NCBI GenBank assembly: GCA_963823675.1
Contig: CAWGMT010000018.1
Span: forward strand, 1 to 64,000
Direction of reading: 5' to 3'
Length of the DNA stretch: 64,000 nucleotides
Source: CAWGMT01 sp963823675
Lineage (GTDB): Bacteria > Planctomycetota > Planctomycetia > Isosphaerales > Isosphaeraceae
Positions 10,992-22,283 of this stretch are shown piece after piece. Position 1 is the stretch's first letter; each line of letters opens with the position of its first letter. The position numbers were made by a program, and so were the translations under genes. The notes under the pieces are model-generated. The model saw nothing but the letters and a program-made list of their open reading frames with translations, had not been told where the DNA came from and searched no databases.

Positions 10992-11597
10992 ACCGAGAAT
11001 GCGGTCTGACGACGGAATAGCCCGTCCAACTCGCGATTCCTGCCAGATCGCAACAACCGCCCTCGGCCCGATTGCCATCTTAACCCTCGCGTCCGCGACT
11101 TCCGCCATGATCGGCAGAACCGCGTGAAACTGCACGAATCCGATGGCCTTGACGCGGACCAGAATCTAGACAGGGGCATGGATGCCGTCCGTCCTGTTAC
11201 CTCAAAAAGGGCTGTTTTGAACCAGGCCTTTTTTGGGCGTTCACTGTTTCAATCTCGTCGGCTGGCGGCGTCGGTTGCCGCTTGCGCCGACCGATCTGGA
11301 CCGATTGGCGGACCGCCTTCCGCGGCCCGGTCGCGACGCAAAAGCGATCGAGCACCTATTGATTGAGCGGCCGCCCATTCCCGCGCGTGGTCCACGATTG
11401 ATCGAGAGCGGCCTCAGGCCGTATGATGAGCGCCGCAAACTGAAAGTCGCTTGCCTGATATACTTCGGGACGGCCTCCGCCTGTCAACGTCAGGCGCGGA
11501 ATTCCGAACGGCAACATCGCGACCGACCCGGTGGTGTCATTGGCTCGGGCCCGATCTCGCTGGGTGTTTTGGGAATCACCGATCGCGCAAGACGAGA

Positions 11598-14500
11598 ATG
11601 GGCATGCCGATGGAATCGACTCCAACAGCGGATGCCAGCAAGCGGCCTGCCGCAAGGTATGGCGAGCTCTGGGAAGGAGGCGGCGTCGCGCCGGATGTCT
11701 TCGCCTTCCTCTCGTCGCACCCGGGACTCGCCGCCAGCGATCGCCTCGAGCTTCTCCTGGTCGATCAGCGCCAGCGTTGGCTGCGCGGGCAGCAACTCCC
11801 GTTGCGGGTTTATCTCTCGGCCTGTCCCGACATTGCCGGCAAGAGCGAGATGCTCCGTGCGCTTGTGGATGGCGACCGCGAGCATCGACGGCAGTCGTTC
11901 AGCCGAGTTGATGAGTCAACCGCGTCGGATCTGGCCGACGTGGTATCACAGGCCGCCACCGAGCGGATCGCGCCGCCAGGTGCTCGCCAGGAGACCGAGG
12001 GGGATTTTGCCCTCGCGGAGCCGAAGGCGTCGGAGACGCGCTCGATGCCGCTGCCGGCGGAAGAAGCCAAAACCACCGGCGACGCAGCATGCGCAAGCGC
12101 GCCCGCGGAGCGGCTCTCGTTCGCACTGGACGAGGACCTCCAGCTCCAGGCCGAGGCCGAGTCGCTGCGGGAGATGCTCGATGCCGTGCGCTTCACGCTG
12201 GTTCGCCGGCTCGGAACCGGAGGGATGGGGGTCGTCTACGAAGCGTACGACCAAGAGCGCGGCGAGCTGGTCGCCCTCAAGACCATGCGTCGAGTAGACC
12301 CCTCCGCGCTGGTTCGGTTCAAGCAGGAGTTTCGTGGGCTGGCCGATATCAGCCATGCCAACCTCGTCAACCTTTACGAGTTGTTCGCCGTGAAGGACCG
12401 CTGGTTCTTCACGATGGAACTGGTCGAGGGGTGTGATTTCGTGACCTATGTCCGGAGCAAGCGAGAACGGGCGACCTCGAGTTCCCGCGGTTCCGGGCGC
12501 GGGAGCGAGCTCAAAGCGGATGCGGCAGCTACGACTGGTTCGAGCCGCGCTTTGCGCCCGCCGCGGCGTGGCTGTTCGACGAGAGGAGGTTGCGCGAGTC
12601 GCTTCGCCAGCTTGCCGAGGGCGTCGAGGCGCTTCATCAGTCGGGAAAGCTCCATCGGGATATCAAGCCGACCAACGTCCTGGTCACGATGGAAGGCCGG
12701 GTCGTCATCCTCGACTTCGGATTGACGGCCGACCTGGAGACTAGCGGCAAACAACAAACCGGCGAGCGGCAAATCGTGGGAACGGTCGGGCACATGTCGC
12801 CCGAGCAGGCCGGGGGCCTGCCGACAACGCCGGCAAGCGACTGGTACAGCGTGGGCGTGATCCTGTTCGAGTCGATGACCGGGAGGCTGCCGTTTGAGGG
12901 CCGCGCCGACGACATCGTCGCCGCCAAGCGCAACCGGTCCGCGCCGCGCCCGCAACGATTGTTGAGGGCCTGCCCGATGACCTGGTGCGGCTTTGCGAGC
13001 AGCTACTCTGCCGGGATCCCGTGGAGCGACCCTCCGGACGCGAGATCATCGCGATCCTATCGGGTCAGCAGACCGAGACCATCGAAGTCCAGGACATCGC
13101 CCGACCGCTCTCGCTCTTTGGCCGATCTCGTCATCGCCAGGTGCTCAGCGCGGTTCGCATCCCTGGCCCTCGGTCGTACGGAGTCGGTTTTCGTCTTCGG
13201 CCGAACCGGAACCGGCAAGTCAACCCTGGTTCGATCCTTCCTCGACGAGTTGATCGCGAAGGATAGAGCCGTGGTCCTCTGCGGGCGGTGTCACGAGCGA
13301 GAATCGGTTCCCTACAAGGCCCTGGATAGCCTCATCGATTCGCTGGCATCTTACCTCAAAGGCCTGCCACCTCCCAAAGCTGAGGCGTTGCTGCCCAGGG
13401 ATGTGGCGTTTCTCGCGCGGCTCTTCCCGGCGTTACAGAGCGTTCGACGCGGTCGCCGCCGCGCGGCGCATTGCGACGGAGGTGCCCGATCAACAGGAAT
13501 ACCGGCGGCTTGCCTGCGCGGCGCTCCGCGATCTACTCGGGCGCATCGGAAAAACGAAGGGCTTGGTCCTGGCCATCGATGACCTCCAGTGGGGGGATGT
13601 TGACAGTGCCATCCTGCTTTCGGACCTGGTCTGTTCGCCCCAATCGCCCCCTTTACTTCTGATCGGCTGTTTTCGCCTGGAGGACGCCGACCAGAGTGTC
13701 TTTCTCCGCGAAATCCGTCGATCGATGGCACAAGAGCCGGGATCTCTCAACCATCGCGAGCTGTCCGTCGAGCCGCTGACGCAGGCCGAATCGCGCGAGA
13801 TGGCACTGGTCCTCCTGGGACGCGACGACGCCGTATCGCGGGCCCAGGCCCACATGATGGCCAGGGAATCGAGGGGAAACCCCCTGTTCATCGACGAGCT
13901 GGTCAAGCATATCCAGAGCGGCGGGTGGACCGATCGGTCGGAATCGATCGGGGTGCTCGACCTCGACGAGGTGCTCTGGGCCCGGATCAATCGGCAGCCC
14001 GAGGAAGCGCGGCGGTTGCTGGCGACCATCGCCGTATCGGGACGCCCCATCCGCCAATCGCTGGGTTTTCAGGCGGCGGACCTCGGCGCGGGAGGGCGAG
14101 TGGCCCTCGCCTCGCTGCGCACCGCGCGCCTGGTCCGACGCATCGGTCAGATGCAGGAAGACGCAGTCGAAATCTATCACGGCCGCATCCGCGAGTCGGT
14201 CGTCGCCCACCTGGCGCCCGAAACGCTGAAATGGCATCACGAGCGGCTGGCGCGGGTTCTCGAGGCTGACGGTAAAGCGGATCCCGAGGTTCTGGCCGAA
14301 CACCTCCAGGGATCCGGCGAATCAGCGCGGGCGAGCGCCTACTACCTTCGCGCCGCCGAGCAAGCCGCGCTTGCGCTGGCTTTCGACCACGCCGCGCGAC
14401 TCTATCGGATCGCACTGGACCTTGACCCCGGCCCGTCCGACTTGGCCTGGGTTCTCTGGAAGAAGCTGGGCGAATCGCTCGCGAATGCGGGGCGCGGCAC

Positions 14501-15950
14501 CGACGCCGCTGCCGCCTACCTGAAGGCGGCCGAGTCCGCCACGGCCGCCGAGACGTCGGAGCTGAAGCGACTCGCGACGAGCCAGCTTCTGATCAGCGGC
14601 CACCTCGATCAAGGAATGGCCTTGCTCCGAACCATCCTCGGCCCCCTCGGCCTCAGCATGCCCGATACAATTCACGGCGCCGTGTTGTCGCTTCTCTGGA
14701 ACCGCGCCTTCTTGAGGATGCGCGGCTTGAATTTCCAGCGCCGCGAAGCTAGCCAGGTCTCTCCCCGCGATCTGACGCGGATCGACGTTTGCTGGTCGGC
14801 AGTGGTCGGTCTGAGCATGAACGAGCCGTTGCGTGGCGCCGACTTCCAGACTCGCGGCCTCTTGCTGGCTCTCCGGGCCGGCGAGCCGTTCCGGATCGCG
14901 CGTGCGCTGGCGATGGAGGCCGGGCACCGTTCCACGGCGGGTGTCTCCGCCGCGCCCCGAGTCGCCAAGCTGTTGGAGAACGCTGAAAAACTCGCCGAGC
15001 AACTTGACTCGCCCCACGCCCGGGGCATGACCAGGCTGGTGCGTGGCGCCAGCAGCCTCTTGCTCGGAGAATGGAAAGCCGCGCAGACATCCCTCGACCA
15101 GGCCGAGCAGCTTTTCCGAACCCAATGCACGGGAGTCTCCTGGGAACGAGACACCATCCATAACTTCCTGCTCTGGGCCCTTTATCAACTGGGCGAGCTC
15201 GCCGAGCTGCGGCGGCGCTTTAGTGCCATCTACCGCGAAGCGCAAGAGCGCGGCGATCTCTATGCCGCCGCCACCTTGACCTCCTTCTACATGACCATGA
15301 TCAAGCTGACCGCCAACGAATCGCCCGATTCCGAAGCTCAGCTCGAAGCGGCTGCAGTTCCCAGCGAAGGCCGCCCGCTTAACCTCCAGAACTCGTCGGC
15401 GCTCGATGCGCTGATCAGTCTTTATTTCTACCGGGGCGACTTCAGCACGGCCTGGTCGCGCATCCGCGCAATGTGGCCGGAGTATTCCCGCTCGATGCTC
15501 ATCCGCATTCAGATGATCCGCATCCACCTCCTGGAACAGCGCTCGAGGTCGGTCCTGGGCATGGCGGAAAGGGCCAAGCAGCCCTCGATCTACCTCCGCC
15601 AGGCCAAGCGGGATGCGCGCGAACTGGCTCGCGAGCAACAGCGCTGGGCGCTGGCCCACGCAGCCTTCGTGCGAGCCGGCATCGCCGCGTGCGAGGAGAA
15701 CATCGGTCAGGCCGTCGATCTGATGAACCTGGCCGTACAACTGTACGAAGAGGCCGACATGCCCCTTCGAGCCCAGATTCTGCGGTATCGTCTCGGTGAA
15801 GTTCTGACCGACGCGACCAGCCGCGCAGGGCGCCAGGAGGCCGAGATCTGGATGCGAAACCAGGGCATCGTTTCACCGGTCAGGTGGGCCGGAATGTATG
15901 CGCCGGGCTTCGCCAAGATATCGAGCGAGCTCATGGAGACGAGCTTTTGA
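11598..15950 (+). CDS. Ser/Thr protein kinase fused to AAA ATPase and TPR-like regulator
   Basis: About 1,450 residues. A non-catalytic N-terminal segment of about 190 residues is followed by a Hanks-type kinase (RRLGTGGMGVVYEAYD, VALKTM, HRDIKPTN, LDFGL, MSPEQAGG), then a P-loop ATPase (FGRTGTGKSTLV; Walker B LVLAIDDLQWGD) and about 650 residues of helical repeats to the C-terminus. This is the architecture of PknK-like STAND regulators, in which the kinase phosphorylates partners and the ATPase-TPR part senses or oligomerises. Frame changes at about 12480, 12955, 13155 and 13440 split it, but motifs run in order across the breaks, so they are probably indels in the sequence. Start chosen at MGMPMESTPTAD; no strong ribosome site is visible. 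It ends 26 bases before the convergent gene. There is no transmembrane segment, so it is cytoplasmic. Substrates are unknown. Confidence 0.85.
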
Positions 15951-15976
15951 GTCGCACGATTGCGTTGCCCGCATTC

Positions 15977-17900
15977 TCAGTCGTCCAGAAGCGCTCTCCG
16001 TACGCGCCTGACCGTTTCGACATAAGCTCCTGGCAAGTTGACCGCGACACCTTGTTCCGACCACCAGCGGGGCTTCTCAGTGTAGATCCACACGTACTCG
16101 TTGCTTTGTTCGACTGCCGCACGCAGGCTCGCTTCCAGCCGCTCGGGGGAGAAGTAGTTCCGCTCGAGCTGGTCGGTATGCCATCCTTTGTTCCGCCAGT
16201 CGTAATCGAGCCAGAGCCCGAACCCCGCCGAAACGACGCGGTGATACCGCTCGCGATCGGCAGCCAAAGTCGCGGCGTGCCGGTCGATCACTTCGCGGGC
16301 GGCGCGATAGGCGCTGGCGTCGCGGTATCCGTAAGACAACTCGTGGCCGTCCACGAGCTTCGTCTTCCCCCGGGCTGCCTCGACCAGCCCGTCGAGAAAC
16401 GGAACAAGCAAGCCATCCGCGCAATCCGCCAGCGGCTTCCTGCCGGCCTGGCTCTCTTTCCATAGCAAGCTGTATCCGAACGTGACGAGAACAGTCAGGT
16501 CGGGGAAACCGTCCTGAAAGGCGGTCATCACTTCGCGGCCCCGCTTCCGCGCCTGGGCCGCGTAGTCCTGCCACGAATGACGGCTGCGGTCGCGCTGGCG
16601 GCGAAGGTCGAACAGCGCTCCTTGGTATTGCTCGGTGTCGAGCAGGATCCCGGCGCAACCCCCGGCGCGCGACATCTCCGCGGCCAGACGCGCGTTGGCG
16701 AGTATTGCAGCATGGTCGTCGAACCAGTCGAGGTCGGCGGGAGTCACGTTGAAACGAAGGAAATGATGGCGGAACTTCGAGCCGGTGAGCGAGCGCAGGT
16801 CGTCGATCGCCGGTTGAAGTTCGGTGCGCGTGAACCGGCTGCCGTCCCCAGGCCAGCCACGTGAAATTCTCTTTGGCTTCTCTAGGATTCGCAGTCAACA
16901 CATGAAACACGCAACCGTCGAACGGACTCTGCTGTAACTGTGCATGATGCCTGCGCAAGAAGGATGTGTCGGGCTCGTCCCAGCCAAATTCGATCAGTTT
17001 CTTGGCTGGCGTCTCGGTCTCGGCCGCGGCATCGCCGCGCTCCTGAGTCGGAAAGTCTCGGCGGTACCGCGCCTCGAGTTCTGGAAAATCGGCCGGCATC
17101 AGGTAGATCTTGCCGCGGATCGTTTTGGATTGGCCGGGCTCGAGCCCACCGATTCGAAAGTCGGAATGAAGGCAAACGATCACACCCTGAAACAGCTCTT
17201 GATAAGGCGCCCACGCCATCGCCACCAACTCCTTGCCGTCGGCCGAGACGCAGCCGATCAGCCCATTGGACGGCACGATTTCGGAGAGCGGTCGCGGGTT
17301 GACGTCCTCGCGGCTGACCCCCTCGGGGCACCAGACCTGTCCCGGCGTGTAGAGCGCATTGCGGGCCCAGGGTTCCGTGGGCAGAAACGACCTTTTGCCT
17401 CGGGTGTAGATGAAACATCGCGGCAAATAGGCCTCGCCGGCGTGCTCGGCCTTCGTGCCCGCATAGCGATCGACCCGCACGCAAGGTTGGGCCCAGTGGG
17501 CCTGGGATGGGACGTTCGTCGGATTGGTCGCGACAACCCGGAAATCCACCACATTGCGGCCGGCTCGAATTTCATGATCGACCAGGACGCCGTCGGTCAA
17601 CTCGGACCGAAGCTTGATCCATCGGCCGTCACCTCCGGCCGCGACGACGTGCGTCTGGTGGGGAATAACGGTTTGCTTCCAATCTCGCCGTGTGGAACCA
17701 GGACGACAGAATGCCTCGATATACCAGACCTCGAGAGCTCCGCCGGGGAGATGCTTGCCTCGGATGGTCAAGATCTCATTGTTCCACGAAACCAGCAGGG
17801 ATCGATCGACGTCGCCAGCAACTGCCGGCGCCGTCAGAATAGCCGCCAGCCAGCCGAGCACGATCGTGGCAAACTGCCGGTGACCGGAGGTGGCAATCAT
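15977..17900 (-). CDS. secreted glycosidase-like protein of unassigned family
   Basis: About 640 residues beginning with a signal peptide (MIATSGHRQFATIVLGWL then AAILTAPAVAGD). The first half is rich in beta strands (SWNNEILTIRGKHLPGG, VDFRVVATNPTNVPSQ). The second half looks like a TIM barrel, with DWFDDHAAILANARLAAEM, GILLDTEQYQGALFD, VTFGYSLLW and WLDYDWRNKGWH. The acidic residues in LLDTEQY are candidate catalytic groups, but I cannot place it in a numbered family. A frame change near 16860 separates the halves. The start overlaps the stop of the upstream VanZ gene by 4 bases (ATGA), so the two are co-translated. It probably acts outside the cytoplasm on a carbohydrate. The existence of the gene is well supported; the enzymatic role is inference. 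Confidence 0.65.
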
Positions 17901-18376
17901 GGCAGCAGTCGTCCTCTTCTCAATAGACGAGATTCGACAAATCGCAGGACGGGCTCGACCCACGAGGCGATCGCAAGGCCGATCAAGACGCCGATGAGAT
18001 CGGTGATTGTGTCGGCGACGTTGCCGTCGCGATTGATGATCGGCAGGTTCTGAACCAGCTCCGTGATCGCCGCGAGCGCCAGCCCACCCAGAGCGACGTA
18101 CCAGTAACGGCGGCTCGATTTCGACGCGCGCAGCCAAAGTACGGCGAACACGCAGAAAATGCCCCAGTGGACGACCTTGTCGAGACCGGGGAGCTCGAAG
18201 AAGGACGAGCTCTTTTCTACTTTCTGCACCCACCGGGGCGAAAGCCAGCAGAGCGCCATGATGGTGAGGGTCCAGACGATCGCGGCAGCCAGGCGAAATC
18301 TCTGCAACCTTCTGACGTCCGCCAGGGCGGGAGCGGTTTTCTGAGCGGAAGTCTCAGTCGTCGGCAGGGAACCCAC
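17897..18376 (-). CDS. VanZ family membrane protein
   Basis: 159 residues with four hydrophobic segments: AAAIVWTLTIMALCWL, VVHWGIFCVFAVLWL, YVALGGLALAAITELVQ and ITDLIGVLIGLAIASWV. The pattern LPGLDKVVHWGIF followed by TELVQ and a final D-x-x-x-D (ADTITDLIG) is the VanZ-like signature. In enterococci VanZ gives low-level teicoplanin resistance; most homologues have no known role in the cell envelope. It is the first gene of a two-gene unit with the secreted protein downstream, so a shared envelope function is possible. Transcribed divergently from the signal peptidase. Length is normal. Confidence 0.85.
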   Translation of the reverse strand: MGSLPTTETSAQKTAPALADVRRLQRFRLAAAIVWTLTIMALCWLSPRWVQKVEKSSSFFELPGLDKVVHWGIFCVFAVLWLRASKSSRRYWYVALGGLALAAITELVQNLPIINRDGNVADTITDLIGVLIGLAIASWVEPVLRFVESRLLRRGRLLP

Positions 18377-18687
18377 GCGTCAGCCTCTCCGGGCATATGC
18401 ATCCACGGGATCGAGCCCCCAAATCATCGATTCGGAACCGGGCCTTGGGTACGAGTGTATCCGAACCCGATATCCGGTGTCGAAGGGCTTGACCCAGACC
18501 GGCGGCCGTATCATTCTCCCCGGGAGGGCAAAGTTGGGTTCGAGCTGGGTGGTCCAGCAAGACCTCGCGGTGAAGACTCTCAAAGAGGGAACGAAGAATC
18601 CAACATCGGTTCTGGTCCGGAGCCCGGTTTGTTATCCTGTGTATCGGCGTTCCCTTCATTGGTCGATATCCAGGGCAGAGGTTAGCG
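18377..18687. other. divergent intergenic region, vanZ / lepB
   Basis: 311 bases between divergent genes. It must hold promoters for both, but I see no sequence close enough to consensus to name one. No repeat or RNA gene is recognisable. Confidence 0.5.
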
Positions 18688-20462
18688 ATGATGAGTTCGA
18701 AGCGAGGCGCACCTCGTGTGGCGGCACCGGAGCCCGGCGCTGGGCCGGCGGCCGGCGCGGGCCGCGCGCGGGCACGCGGAAGTAAGAGCGGCCGCGAGTC
18801 GATCGAGTCTTTCGTGGTGGTCTTCCTGGCGTTTCTCCTCTGCAGTCTCGAGGCGGAGGGGTTCGTCGTTCCCACCGGCTCCATGGCCCCGACCCTGATG
18901 GGCCGGCACAAGGAGATCGTGTGCCCGCAGTGTGGTTACCGGTTTACGGTGAACGCCGACCGGGAGGTCGAAGCCTCCGGAGCCGCCCTCGGAGCCGCTC
19001 AACGCATTGCTCTGGGTACTTGCGAGAACTGCCGCTCCGAATGTCACGTCGCCGACGCGCCCAGTTTTTCGGGAGATCGCATCTATGTGATCAAAGACGG
19101 CCTGTCGCTCCCCTTCTGCGCGGCGCCGGCAAGGTCAAGCTCGACCGGTGGGATGTCGCGGTCTTCAAGCTACCCGAGGAGCCCGACGTCCGTTACATCA
19201 AGCGGCTGGTGGGCATGCCCAACGAAATCGTCCGCATCGAAGGCGGAGACCTCTGGGCCCGGCCACTTTCCCGTGAGGGGGCCTTCCAGCGCTTGAGACG
19301 AACGCTCGACCATCAGCAGGCCATGCAGTTCCTGGTCTATGACGATGCGCATCGACCCGCCGCGCTTCGACACGATCCACGCTGGCAGCGCTTTGCGCCC
19401 GCCAGGCAGGGCGACTGGACCGAACCGACGCCCGGCGAGTTCGTGCCGGCCGACGGGGCGGCGGACTGGGTCGAGCTCCGCTATCAGCATCTCGTTCCGA
19501 CCCAGGAACATTGGCGGGCCATCCGCGAGGGCGCCCCCCTGCCTGCGCCGCCTCGTCCCATGCTGATTACCGATTTCTCGTCGTACAACACCGATCTATC
19601 GGCGGCTGACCGGTCGGTTGCCCGATTCGCCTCCCGAGCCTGGTTCCAACCGCACTGGGTCGGCGACCTCAGTCTCTCGCTTCGCCTCGTGGTGCACAAG
19701 CTCGAAGGCCAGATTCGGCTGGAGCTCTACAAGGGCGGCAAATCGAACCGATGCGAGATCGACCTGGCGACGGCCAGAGCGAGTCTCTACCACGATCATC
19801 GGGCGCTCGCCCGGGACGTCCCCACGCCCATCACCCGGCCGGGAACTTATGAGCTCGTGCTGGCGAACGTCGATGACCGCCTGACCCTGTGGGTCGACGG
19901 CGAGGTCCCGTTCGGAGAAGGCCGCGGCTACGAATCGGCGCCGCGGGTACCGGGGCCCACCGCGGGCGACCTCCAGCCCGTGCGTATTCGCGCCAGGAAC
20001 GCCCAGATCCAGGTCGGCAAGCTCGTTCTGAAGCGCGACATTTACTACACGTTGGACCCGGCGGAAGCCGATTATGCCAACCTCGTCTCACCAGCCTTCG
20101 TAAGCGCCTTCGAGCTTTACGAGATTCTGTCGGACCCGTCTCGCTTCTCGCTGCTCTCGCATCGGCCTCCCAAGGAGTACCCGATCCGGCCCGGCCACTA
20201 TCTCATGCTGGGCGACAACAGTCCCTGGAGCCGCGATGGGCGAGCGTGGGGGCGGTCTGACCAGAGCGGCCGGGAGATTTCCGGATCGCCGGGGGACGAT
20301 TCGGCGCGCGCGAGCTGGGAAGTACCGGAATCGCTCCTGGTCGGCAAGGCTTTCTGTGTTTACTGGCCGCACCCCAAGCCCGTCTGGCCGGAGGTCCAGG
20401 TCGGGACCGATATTCGGGTTCCGTTTCTGCCCGACGTCGAACGAATGCGCTTGATCCGCTAG
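18688..20462 (+). CDS. lepB: signal peptidase I with zinc-ribbon and beta-sandwich insertions
   Basis: The enzyme removes signal peptides at the outer face of the cytoplasmic membrane. A transmembrane segment (SFVVVFLAFLLCSLEAEGF) is followed by the catalytic serine box PTGSMAPTL, the lysine box YIKRLVGMPNE and the C-terminal box GHYLMLGDNSPWSRDGR. Two features are unusual. A zinc ribbon lies directly after the serine box (CPQC, then CENC). A region of about 250 residues lies between the lysine box and the last box; part of it looks like a concanavalin-type beta sandwich (LRLVVHKLEGQIRLELYKGG, VDDRLTLWVDGEVPFGEG). Total about 590 residues against roughly 200-320 in most bacteria. One frame change near 19115 separates the serine from the lysine box. 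The first codons are ATGATG at 18688. Probably essential, so the frameshift is most likely a sequence error. Confidence 0.9.
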
Positions 20463-20658
20463 ACTCGGGAATGACATCCGTGTTTTTTTTGGCACGCTCA
20501 ACCGGGGCCGAGCGGCGCCACGATCTCCTTGACTCGCCGGAAGATTTGATTAGATTTACTGTTACGGAATCAGCTCCGACTGGGAAAGCGACGTGCGTCG
20601 CCAGCGGCGGCGGTTCTCGAGCGAGGCCCCTGAACCTTCGGCCGCGGCGGTGCGTAAG

Positions 20659-21300
20659 ATGGTTAGAGCCATAGGCTCCGATTCAGCGGAAGGGCTCAAG
20701 CAACTCTCCGACGAGGAGTTGATGAGCCAGTACCGCGAAGACGGGCGAGCGGCTCTCTTCAACGAACTGGTGCATCGGTACGAGCGCGAGCTTTATCGAT
20801 ACCTGGCCCGATACCTCGGTGATTCAACCGCGGCCGAAGATGTGTTTCAGAACACGTTTCTGCAAGTGCATCTGAAGCGCGGGCTGTTCGAAAACGGCCG
20901 GCCATTTCGGCCCTGGCTGTATGCAATCGCCACCCACCAAGCTGTCAACGCGCTTCGGAAGGCTGGAAGACATCCAACCGTCAGTCTTGACCAGCGCGTC
21001 CATTCCGGCCGCAGTGACTCGGAGGCGGGAAACCTTATCGACTTACTGATCAGCAAAACCGAAAGTCCGCTGACGGCCCTGGAAGACTCCGAACGGCAAC
21101 AGTGGGTGCGCGAGAGCATCGCTCGCCTGCCGGATGCTCTTCGTCAAACCCTGATTCTTGCTTATCACCAAGACCTGAAATACCGGGAAATCGCCGAGTT
21201 GCTCAAGATCCCGGTTGGAACTGTCAAGTCGCGGTTGCATGCCGCGCTGGAAAAACTGCAACAGATGGCGCAAGCGCGGAAGAAAGATGCCGATGGGTGA
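20659..21300 (+). CDS. ECF-type RNA polymerase sigma factor
   Basis: 213 residues. Region 2 is seen as LFNELVHRYERELYRYLARY, then AEDVFQNTFLQVH and FRPWLYAIATHQAVNALRK. Region 4 is seen as LPDALRQTLILAYHQDLKY followed by the helix-turn-helix REIAELLKIPVGTVKSRLH. It directs RNA polymerase to a small regulon. A longer GTG start at 20593 exists, but conservation begins around SDEELMSQYRE, so the ATG at 20659 is preferred. The next gene begins 4 bases after the stop (or overlaps it, if its upstream ATG is used) and encodes a single-pass membrane protein, the usual arrangement for a sigma factor and its cognate regulator. Confidence 0.9.
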   Translation: MVRAIGSDSAEGLKQLSDEELMSQYREDGRAALFNELVHRYERELYRYLARYLGDSTAAEDVFQNTFLQVHLKRGLFENGRPFRPWLYAIATHQAVNALRKAGRHPTVSLDQRVHSGRSDSEAGNLIDLLISKTESPLTALEDSERQQWVRESIARLPDALRQTLILAYHQDLKYREIAELLKIPVGTVKSRLHAALEKLQQMAQARKKDADG

Positions 21301-21304
21301 TGCC

Positions 21305-22282
21305 ATGAACGACAGTGAGATGATCGACTACGCACTGGGACAGGTCGAGGCTCTCGAATGCGAGCGCATGGAGCGAGTATTGCAGATTGACCCGGTGAAG
21401 CGGGATCGACTCGAGCTCCTGCGCCACGCGCTCCACCAGATTCTCGACGACGGAGCCTGGTCGGAACCACCTCCCGGCCTGGCACGAGAAACCTTAGGGT
21501 TCGTGGCCAGGAATCGCCGCCGCGCCCTCCATCTCTTCGACCACGTTCCCGTTCGAATGCCCTTCCGCTGGGCAGACCTCGCCGTGGCTGCGAGCATCTT
21601 CATCGCCGGAGTGTTGACACTCTTGCCGGCGATCCAGCGCTCGCGAGACCGAATGAACCAGGCGGGCTGCGTCTTCAATCTACAGCAACTGGGCACCAGC
21701 CTTGCCCAGTATGCCTCGCTGCAACCTTTCCTGCCCTATCCGCCCCAGCATAGGGGCGACACGCACGCCGGGATGTTCGCAGCCCTGTTGAACGACGCCG
21801 GCCTGCTCCACGACCCATCCATCCTCGATTGTCCTTGCAACGGAGCGTGTCCGAACCGAATGAAGCAACTCGCCAGCTTCGAGCAGATCGATCGGGTCCG
21901 GCGCACCAATCCGGAGCAATATCGCGAAATGCTCTGCTGGGATTATGCGTACAACATCGGTTATCGCCATGCCAGCGGCCGGCCAGGCCCGATCGAGGCC
22001 GTCCACTCGTCGCGTGTGCCCATCCTGGCCGACCAGCCCGACCACGTGAACTTCCTGATCATCCTCGAGGGAAACAGCCCCAACCATGGCGGGATCGGTC
22101 AGAATGTCCTCTTCGGCGACGGGAGCGTCAAGTGGTTCACGTCGCGCCGCATCGCTCCGTTCGACCCCGATATGTATCTGAACAACGAAAATCAACTCCG
22201 GCCGGGCGTCCACGTGTACGACTCGGTCCTGTTTCCAAGCAAGAGCCCGTTCCACGGCAGCGGGAGCCAGGACGGCAGGTGA
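21305..22282 (+). CDS. membrane protein paired with the sigma factor; C-terminus DUF1559-like
   Basis: 325 residues. The cytoplasmic N-terminal part (MNDSEMIDYALGQVEALECE, then RMERVLQIDPVKRDRLELLR) resembles the helical sigma-binding region of anti-sigma factors but lacks the HxxxCxxC zinc motif. One membrane span follows (ADLAVAASIFIAGVLTLLPA). The outer part begins like the post-helix region of DUF1559 proteins (SRDRMNQAGCVFNLQQLGTS) and ends with a GGIGQNVLFGDGSVKWF motif matching the H-x9-DG block of that family. This suggests an anti-sigma-like protein whose sensor is derived from a pseudopilin-type domain. An ATG at 21293 inside the sigma-factor gene is an alternative start. It converges with the Nudix gene, leaving 1 base between the stops. 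The function is inferred from context. Confidence 0.7.
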   Translation: MNDSEMIDYALGQVEALECERMERVLQIDPVKRDRLELLRHALHQILDDGAWSEPPPGLARETLGFVARNRRRALHLFDHVPVRMPFRWADLAVAASIFIAGVLTLLPAIQRSRDRMNQAGCVFNLQQLGTSLAQYASLQPFLPYPPQHRGDTHAGMFAALLNDAGLLHDPSILDCPCNGACPNRMKQLASFEQIDRVRRTNPEQYREMLCWDYAYNIGYRHASGRPGPIEAVHSSRVPILADQPDHVNFLIILEGNSPNHGGIGQNVLFGDGSVKWFTSRRIAPFDPDMYLNNENQLRPGVHVYDSVLFPSKSPFHGSGSQDGR

Positions 22283-22283
22283 T

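Larger units (their letters stand above)
9939..11597. other. intergenic region between the NRPS and the kinase, no confident gene
   Basis: This 1.66-kb stretch lies upstream of two divergent genes. It holds one possible helix-turn-helix remnant near 10.15 kb and a long perfect hairpin near 10.96 kb, listed separately. Short open frames occur on both strands but show no family signature, no convincing ribosome site and no stable codon pattern. The part around 10.03-10.15 kb is visibly AT-richer than its surroundings. Confidence 0.6.

Noticed and set aside
10785..11179. Open frames around the 24-bp hairpin on the minus strand
   Set aside because: They include the hairpin arms as repeated YSAYLA/CQVCRV peptides, have no ribosome site and match nothing I recognise.
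14322..15740. 472-codon open frame on the minus strand within the kinase-AAA-TPR gene
   Set aside because: It lies antisense to a well-supported helical-repeat region and shows no family signature; long antisense frames are usual at this GC content.
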